Positions 15,311 through 25,012 of a stretch of 25,012 nucleotides of DNA are shown piece by piece; position 1 is the first letter of the stretch, and each line of letters starts with the position of its first letter. The stretch covers positions 1 to 25,012 of the forward strand of contig JADJRU010000054.1 of assembly GCA_016712105.1 (NCBI GenBank). Reading direction: 5' to 3'. The notes beneath the pieces were generated by a model, which saw nothing but the letters and a program-made list of their open reading frames with translations, searched no databases and had not been told where the DNA came from. The DNA is from Ahniella sp. (GTDB taxonomy: Bacteria > Pseudomonadota > Gammaproteobacteria > Xanthomonadales > Ahniellaceae). The position numbers and the translations under genes were made by a program.

Positions 15311-18025
15311 TTACGCGATGTCCTGCCATGGCAACCCGAGTCTTTCCAAAACTTGCGCCTCCAGCATCCAGATCACCGACAGCGCGAAGGTGTCCGGCGA
15401 GCGTGTCATGGCAAGTTCCCGAACTGCCACAACTGCCTGATGTGCGCTTCGATAGTCTCCCTGGTCGAAATCCAGTTGCGCGGACAACAAGCGCATCTGC
15501 AACCCGGCGCGATCCACCTGAGTGCCCAATCGCTTTTCGCTGCGTTGAAGGCCCTGTTGCAAGGCGGCGCGAGCCTCATCAGGTCGATGCAGTTTCCACA
15601 AGCATTTGGCGATGTTGTACAGCGACTGCTCGTGATCGGATTCACCGCTTGGCAACACTTCAAGGCGTCTGGCGTAAACGGCCCGATGCATCGTCAATGC
15701 GGTATCGAAATCCTGCATCGAGTAATGCAGGTTGGCCAGGTTGTTGGACGCCATCAAAGTGTGTGGATGAGATTCGCCCCGCGTCCTGGTCAGAATACCG
15801 ATGCCGCGTTGGTACTCGAGCATCGCATCCTGCAATTCGCCCGCTGCCCGCAAGTCCACGCCGAGGTTGATGTGGCGCATACCGGTGTTGGGGTGGTCAT
15901 CCCCATACGCGGCCTGTGTGACCGCCAGCGCCCGTCGTGTCATGTCCACCATCTTGTCGAAATTGCCGATGGACTCATACACCAGCGCCATCTGCGCGAT
16001 CGTGGCCACGATTGCCGGGTCATTGGGAGTGAGTGTCCTTTCTCGATAACGCATCACGTCCGCGCAGAATGCCTCGGCGGATTGCATCATCTCGTTTGCG
16101 ACCATCGCTGCGCATTGATCCTGCAGGGCGAAACCCAGCGTCCGATGAAGCTCGTCGCTCCTCTGTTGCGCGATGGCGCTTTGTAGGGATTCGTACTGCA
16201 GGTGCGCGAGCAAGTCAGAGACGGCCGTCGTAGCGTGGATCAGGGCGTCGGCATAATGTTCCTGTTCGAAGTCGCTGCGGTACAGCAGGCTTCGTGTGCG
16301 CGCTTTTAATGCCGCGACTTCATCGTTTGACGGTAGCCGTTGGAGCGACGACAAGGCAGAGAGCAAATCGCTTCGCGCCGAATCGACGTGGCCGTTTTCG
16401 ATGTTCGCAAGGGCGAGTGCGATCTTGACCTTGCTCGCCAGGATCGGTTCGATCGGTGACAACTTTGCGGTCTGTTGTTGTGCCTGCTGCGCGGCCGTCA
16501 GCGCCTCGGCGTATTCGCCCAGGCCAACCAGCACGGTGCTGAGCGTGGCCAGCATTTCGGCCTTCACTTCGGGCTTCAGTTCGATGTTGGCGGAAACATC
16601 GCGCAAGCCATTCCTGGCCATGGTCACCGCATCGGGAACTTGGCCGCGATTCACCGCCGGATCGGCCTGTTCGAACAGGCGAAGCAGGAATCCCGTAACC
16701 TGCTGTGACTTGTCGCGTTCGCGGATGACCGTGTCGCGTTGCAGTTTCAGATTGATGGCGGCAAACGTGGTGCCAAGCAGGATCGCCGTCGTGGTCGCCA
16801 CAAGTAGCGCATTACGGCGAACGAACTTCCGTGCGTGATACCAGACGTTGCCTTGCCGAGCCAGTACGGGTCGGCCAGTGAGCAAACGCAAGAGGTCTTC
16901 GCGCATGGCGTCGACCGAGGAGTATCGTTCGCCGGGATCCTTTCGTAATGCTTTGAGTACGATGGCGTCGAGGTCCGCGCTGATTCGTTCGCGCTGGTGG
17001 TGCGGACGGAACACCTTTTCGGGGCCCGACGTCGAGCCGAATTGCCGGCTCGGCGTTGCCGGCTCGGTGTCGCAAATGGCCTTGATGAGGCTTGCGCCGG
17101 ATTCGACGGCCTCGCCATAGGGCGAACTGCCGGTCACCAGTTCATAAAGCACCACGCCCAGTGAATAGATGTCGGTGGACGTTGTCACCGGTTTTGCATT
17201 CACTTGCTCGGGGCTGGCATATCGCAAGGTCATCAGGCCGGCGTTGTCGCGCGTCAACACGACGGTGTTTCGAAAGGCGTTGTCACTGAGCACCTTGGCG
17301 ATGCCGAAATCGAGCAGCTTCACCAGGCCATTGGCATCGACCATGATGTTGGCCGGTTTCAGGTCGCGGTGCACGATCAGTGCGGCGTGGGCCGCTTGTA
17401 CCGCAGAACAGACATCGACCATCAGTCGCAGACGGGCCTGCAAGGTGCAGTGGCGCTGTTCGCACCAGTGGTCGATGCGCTCGCCCTCGACGTATTCCAT
17501 CGCCAGGTAAGGCGAACCATCGGCCCAAATGCCGCCGTCGACCAACTGGGCGATGTTGGGGTGCTTCAGGGCGGCTAGAATTTCGCGTTCCGTGCGAAAA
17601 CGCTTGATCAGTTCGGGGTCTCCGGAGGCTTCTGCCTGCAATATCTTGATCGCGATTCTCTGCTGGAACACGCCATCGATCCGCTCGGCCAGGTACACCT
17701 TTCCCATGCCACCCTGGCCGATCAACTGCAGCAGCCGGTAGTTCCCGTGCGCTTGGCCTTGCAGTGTTGCAGCGCGTTGAGCCTGCTGGTCCTGCAACCA
17801 CGACTCCATCACTTCGGGCTGCATCCATTTTGCGGCAATACGTGATTCACCGCTGGTGTGCGGGTCGGCATCGAGGGCGTCGAACCAGCGGGCGATGAGC
17901 GAAAGGCTCGCTCCGTCGAGGTCGCAAATGGCACTCAGACGCGCGCGTCGTTCGGTAGCGGGGAGTTCGCAGAGTTCGTCAAAGACCTGACGTGCGCGGG
18001 CGAAGGAGGGGGCCTGGGATTCCAT
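15311..18025 (-). CDS. Membrane Ser/Thr protein kinase with C-terminal TPR domain
   Basis: A 904-residue Hanks-type kinase. An N-terminal helical stretch (1-90) is followed by the kinase domain (about 96-385) with the glycine loop GQGGMGKV (103-110), the lysine of AIKIL (K127), HRDLKPAN (H219-D221), DFG (239-241) and SPEQV (271-275); all key residues are present, so it should be active. A membrane segment spans about 406-426, and the C-terminal half is a run of TPRs, e.g. GMRHINLGVDLRAAGELQDA and LMASNNLANLHYSMQDFDTA, expected outside the membrane as a sensor or docking surface. Such kinases are thought to control a partner sigma factor, here the convergent gene at 14566-15147. After the TAA at 15311 the same frame stays open for 46 codons to a TGA at 15170-15172, so the true end may lie there. 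It is divergent from 18176 across 150 bases. Confidence 0.9.
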   Translation of the reverse strand: MESQAPSFARARQVFDELCELPATERRARLSAICDLDGASLSLIARWFDALDADPHTSGESRIAAKWMQPEVMESWLQDQQAQRAATLQGQAHGNYRLLQLIGQGGMGKVYLAERIDGVFQQRIAIKILQAEASGDPELIKRFRTEREILAALKHPNIAQLVDGGIWADGSPYLAMEYVEGERIDHWCEQRHCTLQARLRLMVDVCSAVQAAHAALIVHRDLKPANIMVDANGLVKLLDFGIAKVLSDNAFRNTVVLTRDNAGLMTLRYASPEQVNAKPVTTSTDIYSLGVVLYELVTGSSPYGEAVESGASLIKAICDTEPATPSRQFGSTSGPEKVFRPHHQRERISADLDAIVLKALRKDPGERYSSVDAMREDLLRLLTGRPVLARQGNVWYHARKFVRRNALLVATTTAILLGTTFAAINLKLQRDTVIRERDKSQQVTGFLLRLFEQADPAVNRGQVPDAVTMARNGLRDVSANIELKPEVKAEMLATLSTVLVGLGEYAEALTAAQQAQQQTAKLSPIEPILASKVKIALALANIENGHVDSARSDLLSALSSLQRLPSNDEVAALKARTRSLLYRSDFEQEHYADALIHATTAVSDLLAHLQYESLQSAIAQQRSDELHRTLGFALQDQCAAMVANEMMQSAEAFCADVMRYRERTLTPNDPAIVATIAQMALVYESIGNFDKMVDMTRRALAVTQAAYGDDHPNTGMRHINLGVDLRAAGELQDAMLEYQRGIGILTRTRGESHPHTLMASNNLANLHYSMQDFDTALTMHRAVYARRLEVLPSGESDHEQSLYNIAKCLWKLHRPDEARAALQQGLQRSEKRLGTQVDRAGLQMRLLSAQLDFDQGDYRSAHQAVVAVRELAMTRSPDTFALSVIWMLEAQVLERLGLPWQDIA

Positions 18026-18175
18026 GGCGGCATGTTAGTGGAATCGGCTTCGCAGGGATCGCTGCCGCGCAGATCACGGCTGCCCTGAACTATTTTCAAG
18101 GACCGATGATCCCTGGCGCGGTCGATTTGCGTGAACCAAGGCACTGACCGAATTTTTTAATGCCGAGGATCTGCC

Positions 18176-19642
18176 ATGTCGAAGTTCAATACCGTCTGTT
18201 CCGTGTTCGTCGCATTCGCCTTACTTATTGCGCTGGTGGGTCTGCCGACTCAGGTATCGGCGCAAGACGGCATCACCGATTTCGGCTTCGGCAGCTTCGG
18301 CCGCACTCAAGTTGCGGCCAATGGCTTCGTGATCGACAACCAGTCCATGATTGTCATGCCGGATGGTCAATTCGCCGTTGCAGGTCGCAAGAACGAAACC
18401 ACGCAGATTGCGATCTTCGTCTTCAACGCCGATGGCACACCTGCGAGCAATTTCGGCGCAGGCACGTTCATTACGTCCGACAACGCGGGGTTCGGCACCA
18501 TCAGTCTGCCGAAACTGCGCTACGACGAACGCCGCGACGCCATCTTGATCGGGGCCATCGAGTCAGCCAGCGGGGCGCACAACATCCTGCTCTGCCGGGT
18601 CCTTCGCGACGGCTCGATGGATAGCCAGATCAATCCAAGTCCCGTTCGTCGAGGCTGCCTTCGGCTTGTCGCGCCTGCATCCGCGCCCAACGGTTTGGAT
18701 CTGAGGGGCATTGGCGTCACCCGAACAGGCGTCGAGCGCTTCTACATGGCGGGTACGGCGTTCGATTTTTCGGTCACCGACTTTCGTCAACCGTTCCTGT
18801 TCCATATCTCGATGGAATCGACCCAGTCTTACGGCTGGGCGGTGTATCCGGTGACGGCGGGCACCAGCACGATCGTCAACTATGCCGCGGTGAGCGACGT
18901 CGACGATCAGGGACGCATGTTCATCGCCGGCGGTGTCAGCAATGGCGTGGACAACTGGTCAGTGGTGAAGAAGCTGGACAGAACCAGCTACTTCTTCGGC
19001 AGCGGTCGCGCGACGCTCGATCCGGACTTGATCCCGAATGGCTACGATGCCGCTACGGCGATCTCGTTCACTGACGCCACACGAACGCGGCTGGTCGTCG
19101 CGGGCGAATCTCAGCGTAATGCCAACGGCGCAACCGATTGCACCGTCAGCTTCTATCAGATTGGCATTGACGCTGAAGATCTGGTGCTCGATGGCGCGTT
19201 TGCCAATGGCGCCGGTTATGTGTCTACCCATTTCACGCCCGGCGTTCTGGATTCCGTTCAGTGCACCGCAGTGGCGACGGACGGGCAGGGCCGCATTTAC
19301 CTTGCCGGGTCGATCGGTTTCGCGAGCCCCACCGGGGTCTATTACGATACCGACGCCGTCGTGGCGCGCCTTACCCCGGCAGGCTTGCTCGACACCACGT
19401 TCGGCCCCAACGGTCAGGGGTACATCCTGATCGAGAATGCGCCAGACGACACCGGCCTCGGCATCTGGCGGTGCGATCGCGCCATGGGTCTGCGTCTGAC
19501 TTCGAACGGTGTGGTCACGACCGGCACGGCCTCGCCGATCAACGGGGCCAATGTTCAGAACACGTCATGGTGGGTGAACGGCCTGACGAATTCGGGCGGT
19601 GCGCCGGCTTCAGGCAACATTTTCGCAAACAGTTTCGAGTGA
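18176..19642 (+). CDS. Secreted delta-60-repeat-type beta-propeller protein with FANSFE tail
   Basis: A 488-residue protein. ATG 18176 lies about seven bases after GAGGA. The signal peptide (VFVAFALLIALVGLPTQVSA core) is cleaved before QDG. The mature part is built of blades like those of the delta-60 repeat family: GITDFGFGSFGRTQV, GRKNETTQIAIFVFNADGTP and, near the end, RLTPAGLLDTTFGPNGQGY. Phrases such as DDQGRMFIAGGV and DGQGRIYLAGSI mark repeating strands. It ends in GNIFANSFE, the same tail as the SBBP protein at 782 and the beta-helix protein at 19995, hinting at shared handling at the cell envelope. Probably extracellular or surface-bound; ligand unknown. The reading frame is intact. 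It follows the divergent kinase, whose sigma partner might control it, but no evidence here shows that. Confidence 0.8.
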   Translation: MSKFNTVCSVFVAFALLIALVGLPTQVSAQDGITDFGFGSFGRTQVAANGFVIDNQSMIVMPDGQFAVAGRKNETTQIAIFVFNADGTPASNFGAGTFITSDNAGFGTISLPKLRYDERRDAILIGAIESASGAHNILLCRVLRDGSMDSQINPSPVRRGCLRLVAPASAPNGLDLRGIGVTRTGVERFYMAGTAFDFSVTDFRQPFLFHISMESTQSYGWAVYPVTAGTSTIVNYAAVSDVDDQGRMFIAGGVSNGVDNWSVVKKLDRTSYFFGSGRATLDPDLIPNGYDAATAISFTDATRTRLVVAGESQRNANGATDCTVSFYQIGIDAEDLVLDGAFANGAGYVSTHFTPGVLDSVQCTAVATDGQGRIYLAGSIGFASPTGVYYDTDAVVARLTPAGLLDTTFGPNGQGYILIENAPDDTGLGIWRCDRAMGLRLTSNGVVTTGTASPINGANVQNTSWWVNGLTNSGGAPASGNIFANSFE

Positions 19643-19994
19643 TTCTGCCGATGCCACCGGTGAATCGACGCGGGCCAGACCGCCGAGATTCATCGGGAGG
19701 GTTGGGGAACGCTCGGGGAAAGAGGAAGTGGCCGGCGCGGCGTGCGAAGAAGACCTGCCTCGACCCTCGGTAGCCGATTGCGCGTCCAGCCTTCGATTCC
19801 GACCGATCCCCGCAATACGGCACCATGTTGAAGTTGCCACTGATCCAATTCCATCGCTTCGTGCCACTTCTGTTTTGGCGGGTCTCTGGGTGTAACAGAA
19901 TTCGATTTACATCGATTCTGCAATTGATATTCTTGTTCGGCCAGTTTTAGGCGCCTTGCTTGACTGTCTTGGGCACATCGGAGAAGGGGACGGT
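19643..19994. other. Intergenic stretch before the beta-helix gene
   Basis: About 352 bases. A leftward open frame crosses it but is a shadow of the downstream gene with no protein-like features. An inverted repeat at 19897-19919 (AGAATTCGAT, TTAC, ATCGATTCT, one bulged T) lies about 75 bases upstream of the next start and may be an operator. AAGGGG at 19985-19990 serves as ribosome binding site. Confidence 0.45.
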
Positions 19995-22900
19995 ATGAAT
20001 TGTCGATCGAAGGGTCTTTTGACGAGCACGCCAAGCAATCGAATCTTGTTTTCGTGGTTGTTGTTTCTGGCAATCGTTGCGCTTGCACCACGGCCGGCCT
20101 TTGGCTCAAATCAACCTCAGTGCGACGGCGGGTACGCCAGCGGCCAGCTACACCACGCTCAAAGGCGCTTTTGATGCCATCAACGCGGGCACCCACCAGG
20201 GCGCGATCGCGATCAGCGTGACCGGTAACACAACCGAACTGGCAACCGCCGTGCTTGCTGCAAGCGGTTCGGGCGCTGCGACTTACAGCGGTCTCGCGAT
20301 CACACCGAGCGGCGGTGCGACACGCGGTATCGGTGGTTCGCTGCCCGGTCCCTTGATCGACCTGGATGGTGCGGACAATGTCACCATCAATGGCCTCAAC
20401 AGCGGCGGCAACGCCCTGATCCTGACCAACCTTGACACCAGCGCCACTGCGTCGACGCTTCGTTTCATCAATGACGCGAGCAACAACAACATTTCCAATG
20501 TCACGCTCAGAGGGTCGGGGACCGACATCACGCAAGGTGTCGTCGTGTTATCCACTGGCACCACCACTGGCAACGACAACAACTCAGTGTCCAATTGCAG
20601 CATTGTTCAGCTGCCGGTGGCACACCGACCAATGGTGTTGTTTCCATCGGTAGCGCAGCTCCGGCCGAGAATTCCGGCAACACCATCACAAACTGCGATA
20701 TCGCCAATTTCTTCAATGCCTCGACCGCCACGGTTGGCATCCTCATCGGTAGTGGCAACACCCAATGGACAATCAATAACAATCGTCTGTTCCAATCCCT
20801 ACCACGCACCTATACAACGGCCAACGTTCACCGTGGGATTCAAATCGCCAGCGGTGCCGATCACATCATTTCCGCCAATCGCATCGGCTTTTCGTCGGCG
20901 GCTGGCACGGGTGTGTACACGATGCTGGGAACGATCGCGACACGCCTGATTGCGAGCGACATCAATCTCACTGCTGCCGCGCCGGTTTCGGTGCAAGGCA
21001 ATACGGTGTCCGCCATCAGTCTGGCGACGTCGAGCGGTGCCACCACCACGTTTGGTGTGCTCTGTGGCATCAATATCACCGGTGGCAGTGCCAGCGTCGG
21101 CACGGTCACGCCGAACATCATCGGGGGTGCCTCCGGGGTCGATCTGTTGACGGTCACTTCACTCACCAGCGGCGCCCTGCTGGCGGGCATACATACCTCA
21201 TCACCTGATGCGGTGACGATTCAGAACAACACGATCGGAGGATTGTCTTCTTCCGGCACGACCGCAACGGTTGCCGGTTCAGTGACTGGCATCAACGTTT
21301 CGGGATCAACGGTTTCCTTGACCATCAGCGGCAATACCCTTGGCAACCCAAGCGCCAACAACTTGCGCGGTGGTATCAGCGGCTTTACCACCGGAAGTTC
21401 ACTGGTATCGGGAATCAATTTCGCTACTGTCTTGCCGTCCGGAACAGTCAGTGTTGCCAACAACACCGTTGAAAACCTGGCTTCGTTCGGAACCGGCACC
21501 ACAGGCTTTGTCCGCGGGATCTGGACAGTCGGTGCACAGGGTCCTTCCACAGTATTCACGATCAGCAACAATACGATCCGCAACCTGGTGACAAACAGTA
21601 CCAGTGCGTCGATCGCCAATGGTGGCGCGGGCGCCGCGGGCATTGTCCTCGGATTCGGGATGAATTCGATCATCGCCGACAATGTCATCTCCAACATCGC
21701 CCGCACCAATACTGGCGCGACCGGTGGGTTTGCAGTGGGCATCGCCGGGGCCAATGCCACCAGAACCACGATCACCCGTAACCGGATTTCCGGCCTGAGC
21801 AATTCCAGCACTTCGACGACGTTGACTGCTCCGGGCATTGTTGCCGGTGTGGTCATCCGCTCCGGCAACTTCTCCGTCACCGTGAGCAACAACATGATTG
21901 CCCTGGGGGCCGGTCAAACCACCAATACCGCGTTCATCGGCATCCAGGCCAATCATGGATCGACGCCGGATCCGCTGGATCAGATCTACTTCAACACGAT
22001 CCAGATCAGCGGTACCGCGGGCGTTGGCAGCATTCCCAGTTTCGGTTTCTTGCGCGGGGATCTAACCGCTTCGGCACGAAATCAAACCATCGATTTCCGC
22101 AACAACCTGATCACCAATACCCGCAACGGTGGCACCGGTGCGCATTTTGCGATCGCCAATAATTTCGGGGCCACCGCAAGCAATACCGGATGGCCAGTTA
22201 ATGCCTCCAACTTCAACGTGCTCAATGCCGATTCCGCAACCGTCGGGCACTGGAATGGCAACCTGAGTCTTGCCGGATGGAGAACCGCTTCGGCAGGTGA
22301 CGGCTCGAGCACTTCCGGGATTGCAGTCAATTTCACCAACCCCGCCATCGGCGATTTGCATTTGAACATGGGTGTGACGCCGACGCAGATCGAGTCGGGT
22401 GGCACCCCAATCGAGAGCACGACGGTGGACCATGACCAACAAGTGCGCCCGGGGCCGGTCGGATCGGTCAATGGAGGCGCGTTTGCGCCCGACATTGGTG
22501 CGGACGAGTTTGATGGCACGTATCTCGACGTGATTGCGCCGAATATCGTTTATGCCGCGTTGCCCAACACGACGTTTACGGCTGATCGTACCCTTTCGGC
22601 GACCATCAGCGACTTCTCCGGCGTCGCCACGGGTGGTGTGGCGCCCCGGATCTACTATCGCAAGAATGCCGGTGCCCTGTTCTCACGGGCATGTACCTTG
22701 GCCAGCGGCACGGTGTTCAGTGGCACCTGGTCGTGCACCATCAACCATGCCGATCTTGCTGGTGTGGTGACCAATGATGTGGTGCAGTATTTTGTCGTGG
22801 CGCAAGACGTTCCAGGCAATCTCGGCGCCAACCCCGGCGATGGCTTTGTCGGCACCAACGTGAATGTCGTGACCACGCCGCCCAGCACCCCAAGCCAGTA

Positions 22901-24909
22901 CACCATCGCCACTGCGTTCAGTGGCGTGTACAGCGTCGGCGCGGGGGAAGTGTTCACCTCGCTCACCAATGCCGGTGGTGTATTCGAAGCGATCAACAAC
23001 GGTGTATTGACCGGCAATACAACCTTCAACATCACCAGCGATCTATCGGCGGAAACAGGCGCGGTGGCCTTGAATCAATGGATCGAGGAGGCGGGCGGTG
23101 GCTATACGCTGAAGATCAAACCCAGTGGCGGCCCGCGAAGTGTTGTCGGTAGTTTCAACGGCGCATTGTTTCGCCTCAATGGCGCGGATCGGGTCACTAT
23201 CGATGGCTCCACGATCGAGTCCACTGCCAATGGTCAGATCGGGGGCGACGCGGCCCTGCGCGAGCTCAGTTTCCAGAACACGAGTGTCGGTACTTCAGCC
23301 GTGGTGATTCATCTGGGCACGGGCATTAATGGGGCGCAAAACAATCGGTTGCGCATCTCAACCTGTCGGGACAGGACCCGTCCTCAATTTGATCGTGGTT
23401 TCGATCGGCGGCAACACCCGGGACTGCAGGCGCTGACAACGACAACAACGTCGTCGAGAACTGCGCCTTCAAGCGTGCGACCTTCGGCCTGGTGTCGATT
23501 GGTCAAGATGCCGCCAATCCGAACACGGGTACCGTTCTGTGATGAATGACTTGAGCGCCACCGGTGTCGATCGCATCCGGCGCGCCGGCATTCTGGCCGA
23601 CGCCGACAGCGGTGGCTCTGTGGCGTTCAACCACATCGGGGGGATGGACAGTGGCGACAGCCAGGACGCGTTCGGTATTGCCTTGGGTACCCTGACCATC
23701 TCGGCAACCGCAATCGCGCCGGGTGGCGTCACCAATGCCCTGGTGCAGCGCAATCGAATCAACGGTGTGGTCCAGACCGGGACATTCTCTGCGGCGGGCA
23801 TTGCGATCGCAGGGGGATCTGTTGGTCAAAACACCATCGTCAACAACATGATCTCCGGCGTCAGTTCCAATGCCACGGCCGGTGATTTGTCGGTTGGCAT
23901 TTTTGTTGCGGGAGCCAGTGGATCGCGCACGCGCGTGTTGTCCAATTCGGTTCTGATGTCGGGTGATCGCGGCGCTACAACCACTTGGCCGCTTTTTGGC
24001 ATCGCCATCTCGGGTGCGGATCCGATGGTGGAGTCAAGAACAATTCGTTTTGCAACCACCAGGTGGCAACGGGTGCCGTGGCGAATGCGAAAAGTTACGC
24101 GATTGGTTTGAACAGTTCGACGTTTGCCAACCTGGATGCCAACTTCAACAACTACTTTGCCAGCGGCGCCAATGCGGGGTTTTCCGAAGTGGTTCCCTGG
24201 ACGCGGCTTTGGTACCGACTATGCCACCGTGGCGGCTTGGGCTGCGGCGGTTTCGGACGACGCCAACTCGATTCAGCAAGATCCCGCGTACGTGTCCGAC
24301 AGCGATCTTCATCTGCAAACGACCAGCCCCTTGATTGCCACGGGTACCAATGTCCCCGGTATCACCAACGATTTCGACAATCAGGCGAGGTCTCCGACTT
24401 CACCGTGTATCGGTGCCGATGAAATCATTGATGCCGATGTGCAGATCGACAAGAGTAATGGCGTGACTGGCTTGCTCAATGGACAAAGCACCGTGTACGC
24501 CATCGTGGTCGCCAATGCCGGACCGGTTGCGGCGAACGGCGCGAGCGTGACGGACACCTTGCCGGCCACTCTGATCAACGGCAGTTGGGCTTGTGTTCAA
24601 GCACAATCGACGGCGACCCGCCCAACACCTGATGCCGGTGTGGGTAATCTGGCGAGTACGGTGAACTTGAACGTCGGTCAGCACTTGCGATTTGATGTCC
24701 TGGGTACGGTTGATGGCACCGTGGGCGCTTTCGTCACCAACACCGCCAGTGTGGCGGTTCCGAACACGCTCAACGACCCAAGCCCGGGCAACAACAGCGC
24801 CACCGATCAGGATCCGATACTGAGCATTGGACTTTTTGCTGACGGATTCGAGAACAGTTCCCGTGCCAATCTGACGGTGCCGGGTGCTGTCGCGGAGATG
24901 GGGGAATGA
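19995..24909 (+). CDS. Giant secreted parallel beta-helix protein with DUF11 domain, about eight frameshifts
   Basis: Repaired, this is one protein of about 1,640 residues. ATG 19995 gives a signal peptide (ILFSWLLFLAIVALAPRPA); removing one T of the TTT at 20100-20102 makes it end in ALA before QINLSATAGTPA. Then come repeated right-handed beta-helix coils rich in Asn, Thr, Ser and Gly (NVTINGLNSGGNAL, NTITNCDIANFF, FTISNNTIRNLVTNS), a GADEF linker near 22500, a second beta-helix block from about 22920 (GGVFEAINNGVLTGNTTFNI) and a DUF11 domain (SVTDTLPATLINGSWACVQA) near the end. The DUF11 domain is followed by GLFADGFE and 18 more residues. Frame changes lie near 20101, 20610, 23358, 23388, 23417, 23540, 24023 and 24196; each flank stays family-like. 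Likely a surface adhesin or glycan-binding fibre. Read literally, it is a pseudogene or six or more fragments. Confidence 0.72.
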
Positions 24910-25012
24910 CTGTTTGATGCGCGGGTTGCCATTGGTGGGTGAGTCAGCGACATCGTCGCGTCACCGCCGAGCTGGTTTGCTCAGGGTGGTTCAGACCGAA
25001 ACGAACCATGAG
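24910..25012. other. Right edge of the window
   Basis: The last 103 bases after the beta-helix gene hold no recognisable gene start, hairpin or repeat. Confidence 0.4.

Noticed and set aside
15209..16186. 325-codon rightward open frame opposite the kinase C terminus
   Set aside because: It lies antisense to TPR-coding sequence with conserved motifs and has no recognisable domain.
19690..20535. 281-codon leftward open frame upstream of and inside the beta-helix gene
   Set aside because: It overlaps the signal peptide and first beta-helix repeats antisense; the composition is Arg-rich and not protein-like.

Overview
The window reads as part of a high-GC gammaproteobacterial chromosome, most likely Lysobacterales/Xanthomonadales (Rhodanobacteraceae-like). 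This is judged from gene content only: an NhaR-type LysR regulator, ECF sigma factors of the TIGR02999 kind next to a Ser/Thr kinase with TPRs, secreted SBBP, delta-60 and beta-helix proteins with a shared short C-terminal tail, and GTCATTCCCGCG-type palindromic intergenic repeats. There are no rRNA or tRNA genes, no CRISPR array and no recognisable transposase or integrase.

Layout. 1-497 (-): partial ECF sigma factor. 782-2982 (-): secreted SBBP-repeat protein with three frameshifts. 3366-3815: intergenic array of 203-bp direct repeats with nested 28-bp units and 89-bp palindromes. 3941-4841 (-): NhaR-like LysR regulator, frameshifted. 4950-6096 (+): HPF/RaiA-like ribosome-associated protein (frameshifted at its N terminus), overlapping a single-pass membrane protein by ATGA. 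6391-8763 (+): zinc phospholipase C/P1-nuclease-like domain joined to a PLL-type beta-propeller. 8957-9634 (-): lipoprotein of unknown function. 10353-12068 (+): secreted Vps62-like, aerolysin-like, B-lectin protein. 12373-13329 (+): membrane ankyrin protein. 13635-14228 (-): single-pass membrane protein. 14566-15147 (+): ECF sigma factor, convergent with 15311-18025 (-), a membrane Ser/Thr kinase with TPRs. 18176-19642 (+): secreted delta-60-type protein. 19995-24909 (+): giant parallel beta-helix/DUF11 protein broken by about eight frameshifts.

Three themes stand out. First, the cell-surface cargo (SBBP, delta-60 and beta-helix proteins) shares a C-terminal aromatic-F-x-[ND]-[GS]-F-E tail, a candidate sorting signal. 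Second, two neighbouring genes pair a possible membrane-attacking domain with a sugar-binding domain (PLC-like plus PLL propeller; pore-former-like plus B-lectin). Third, at least 13 single-base indels interrupt otherwise well-preserved proteins, several in homopolymers and four within about 200 bp. This looks more like consensus error than decay, so the broken genes are annotated here as their repaired wholes.
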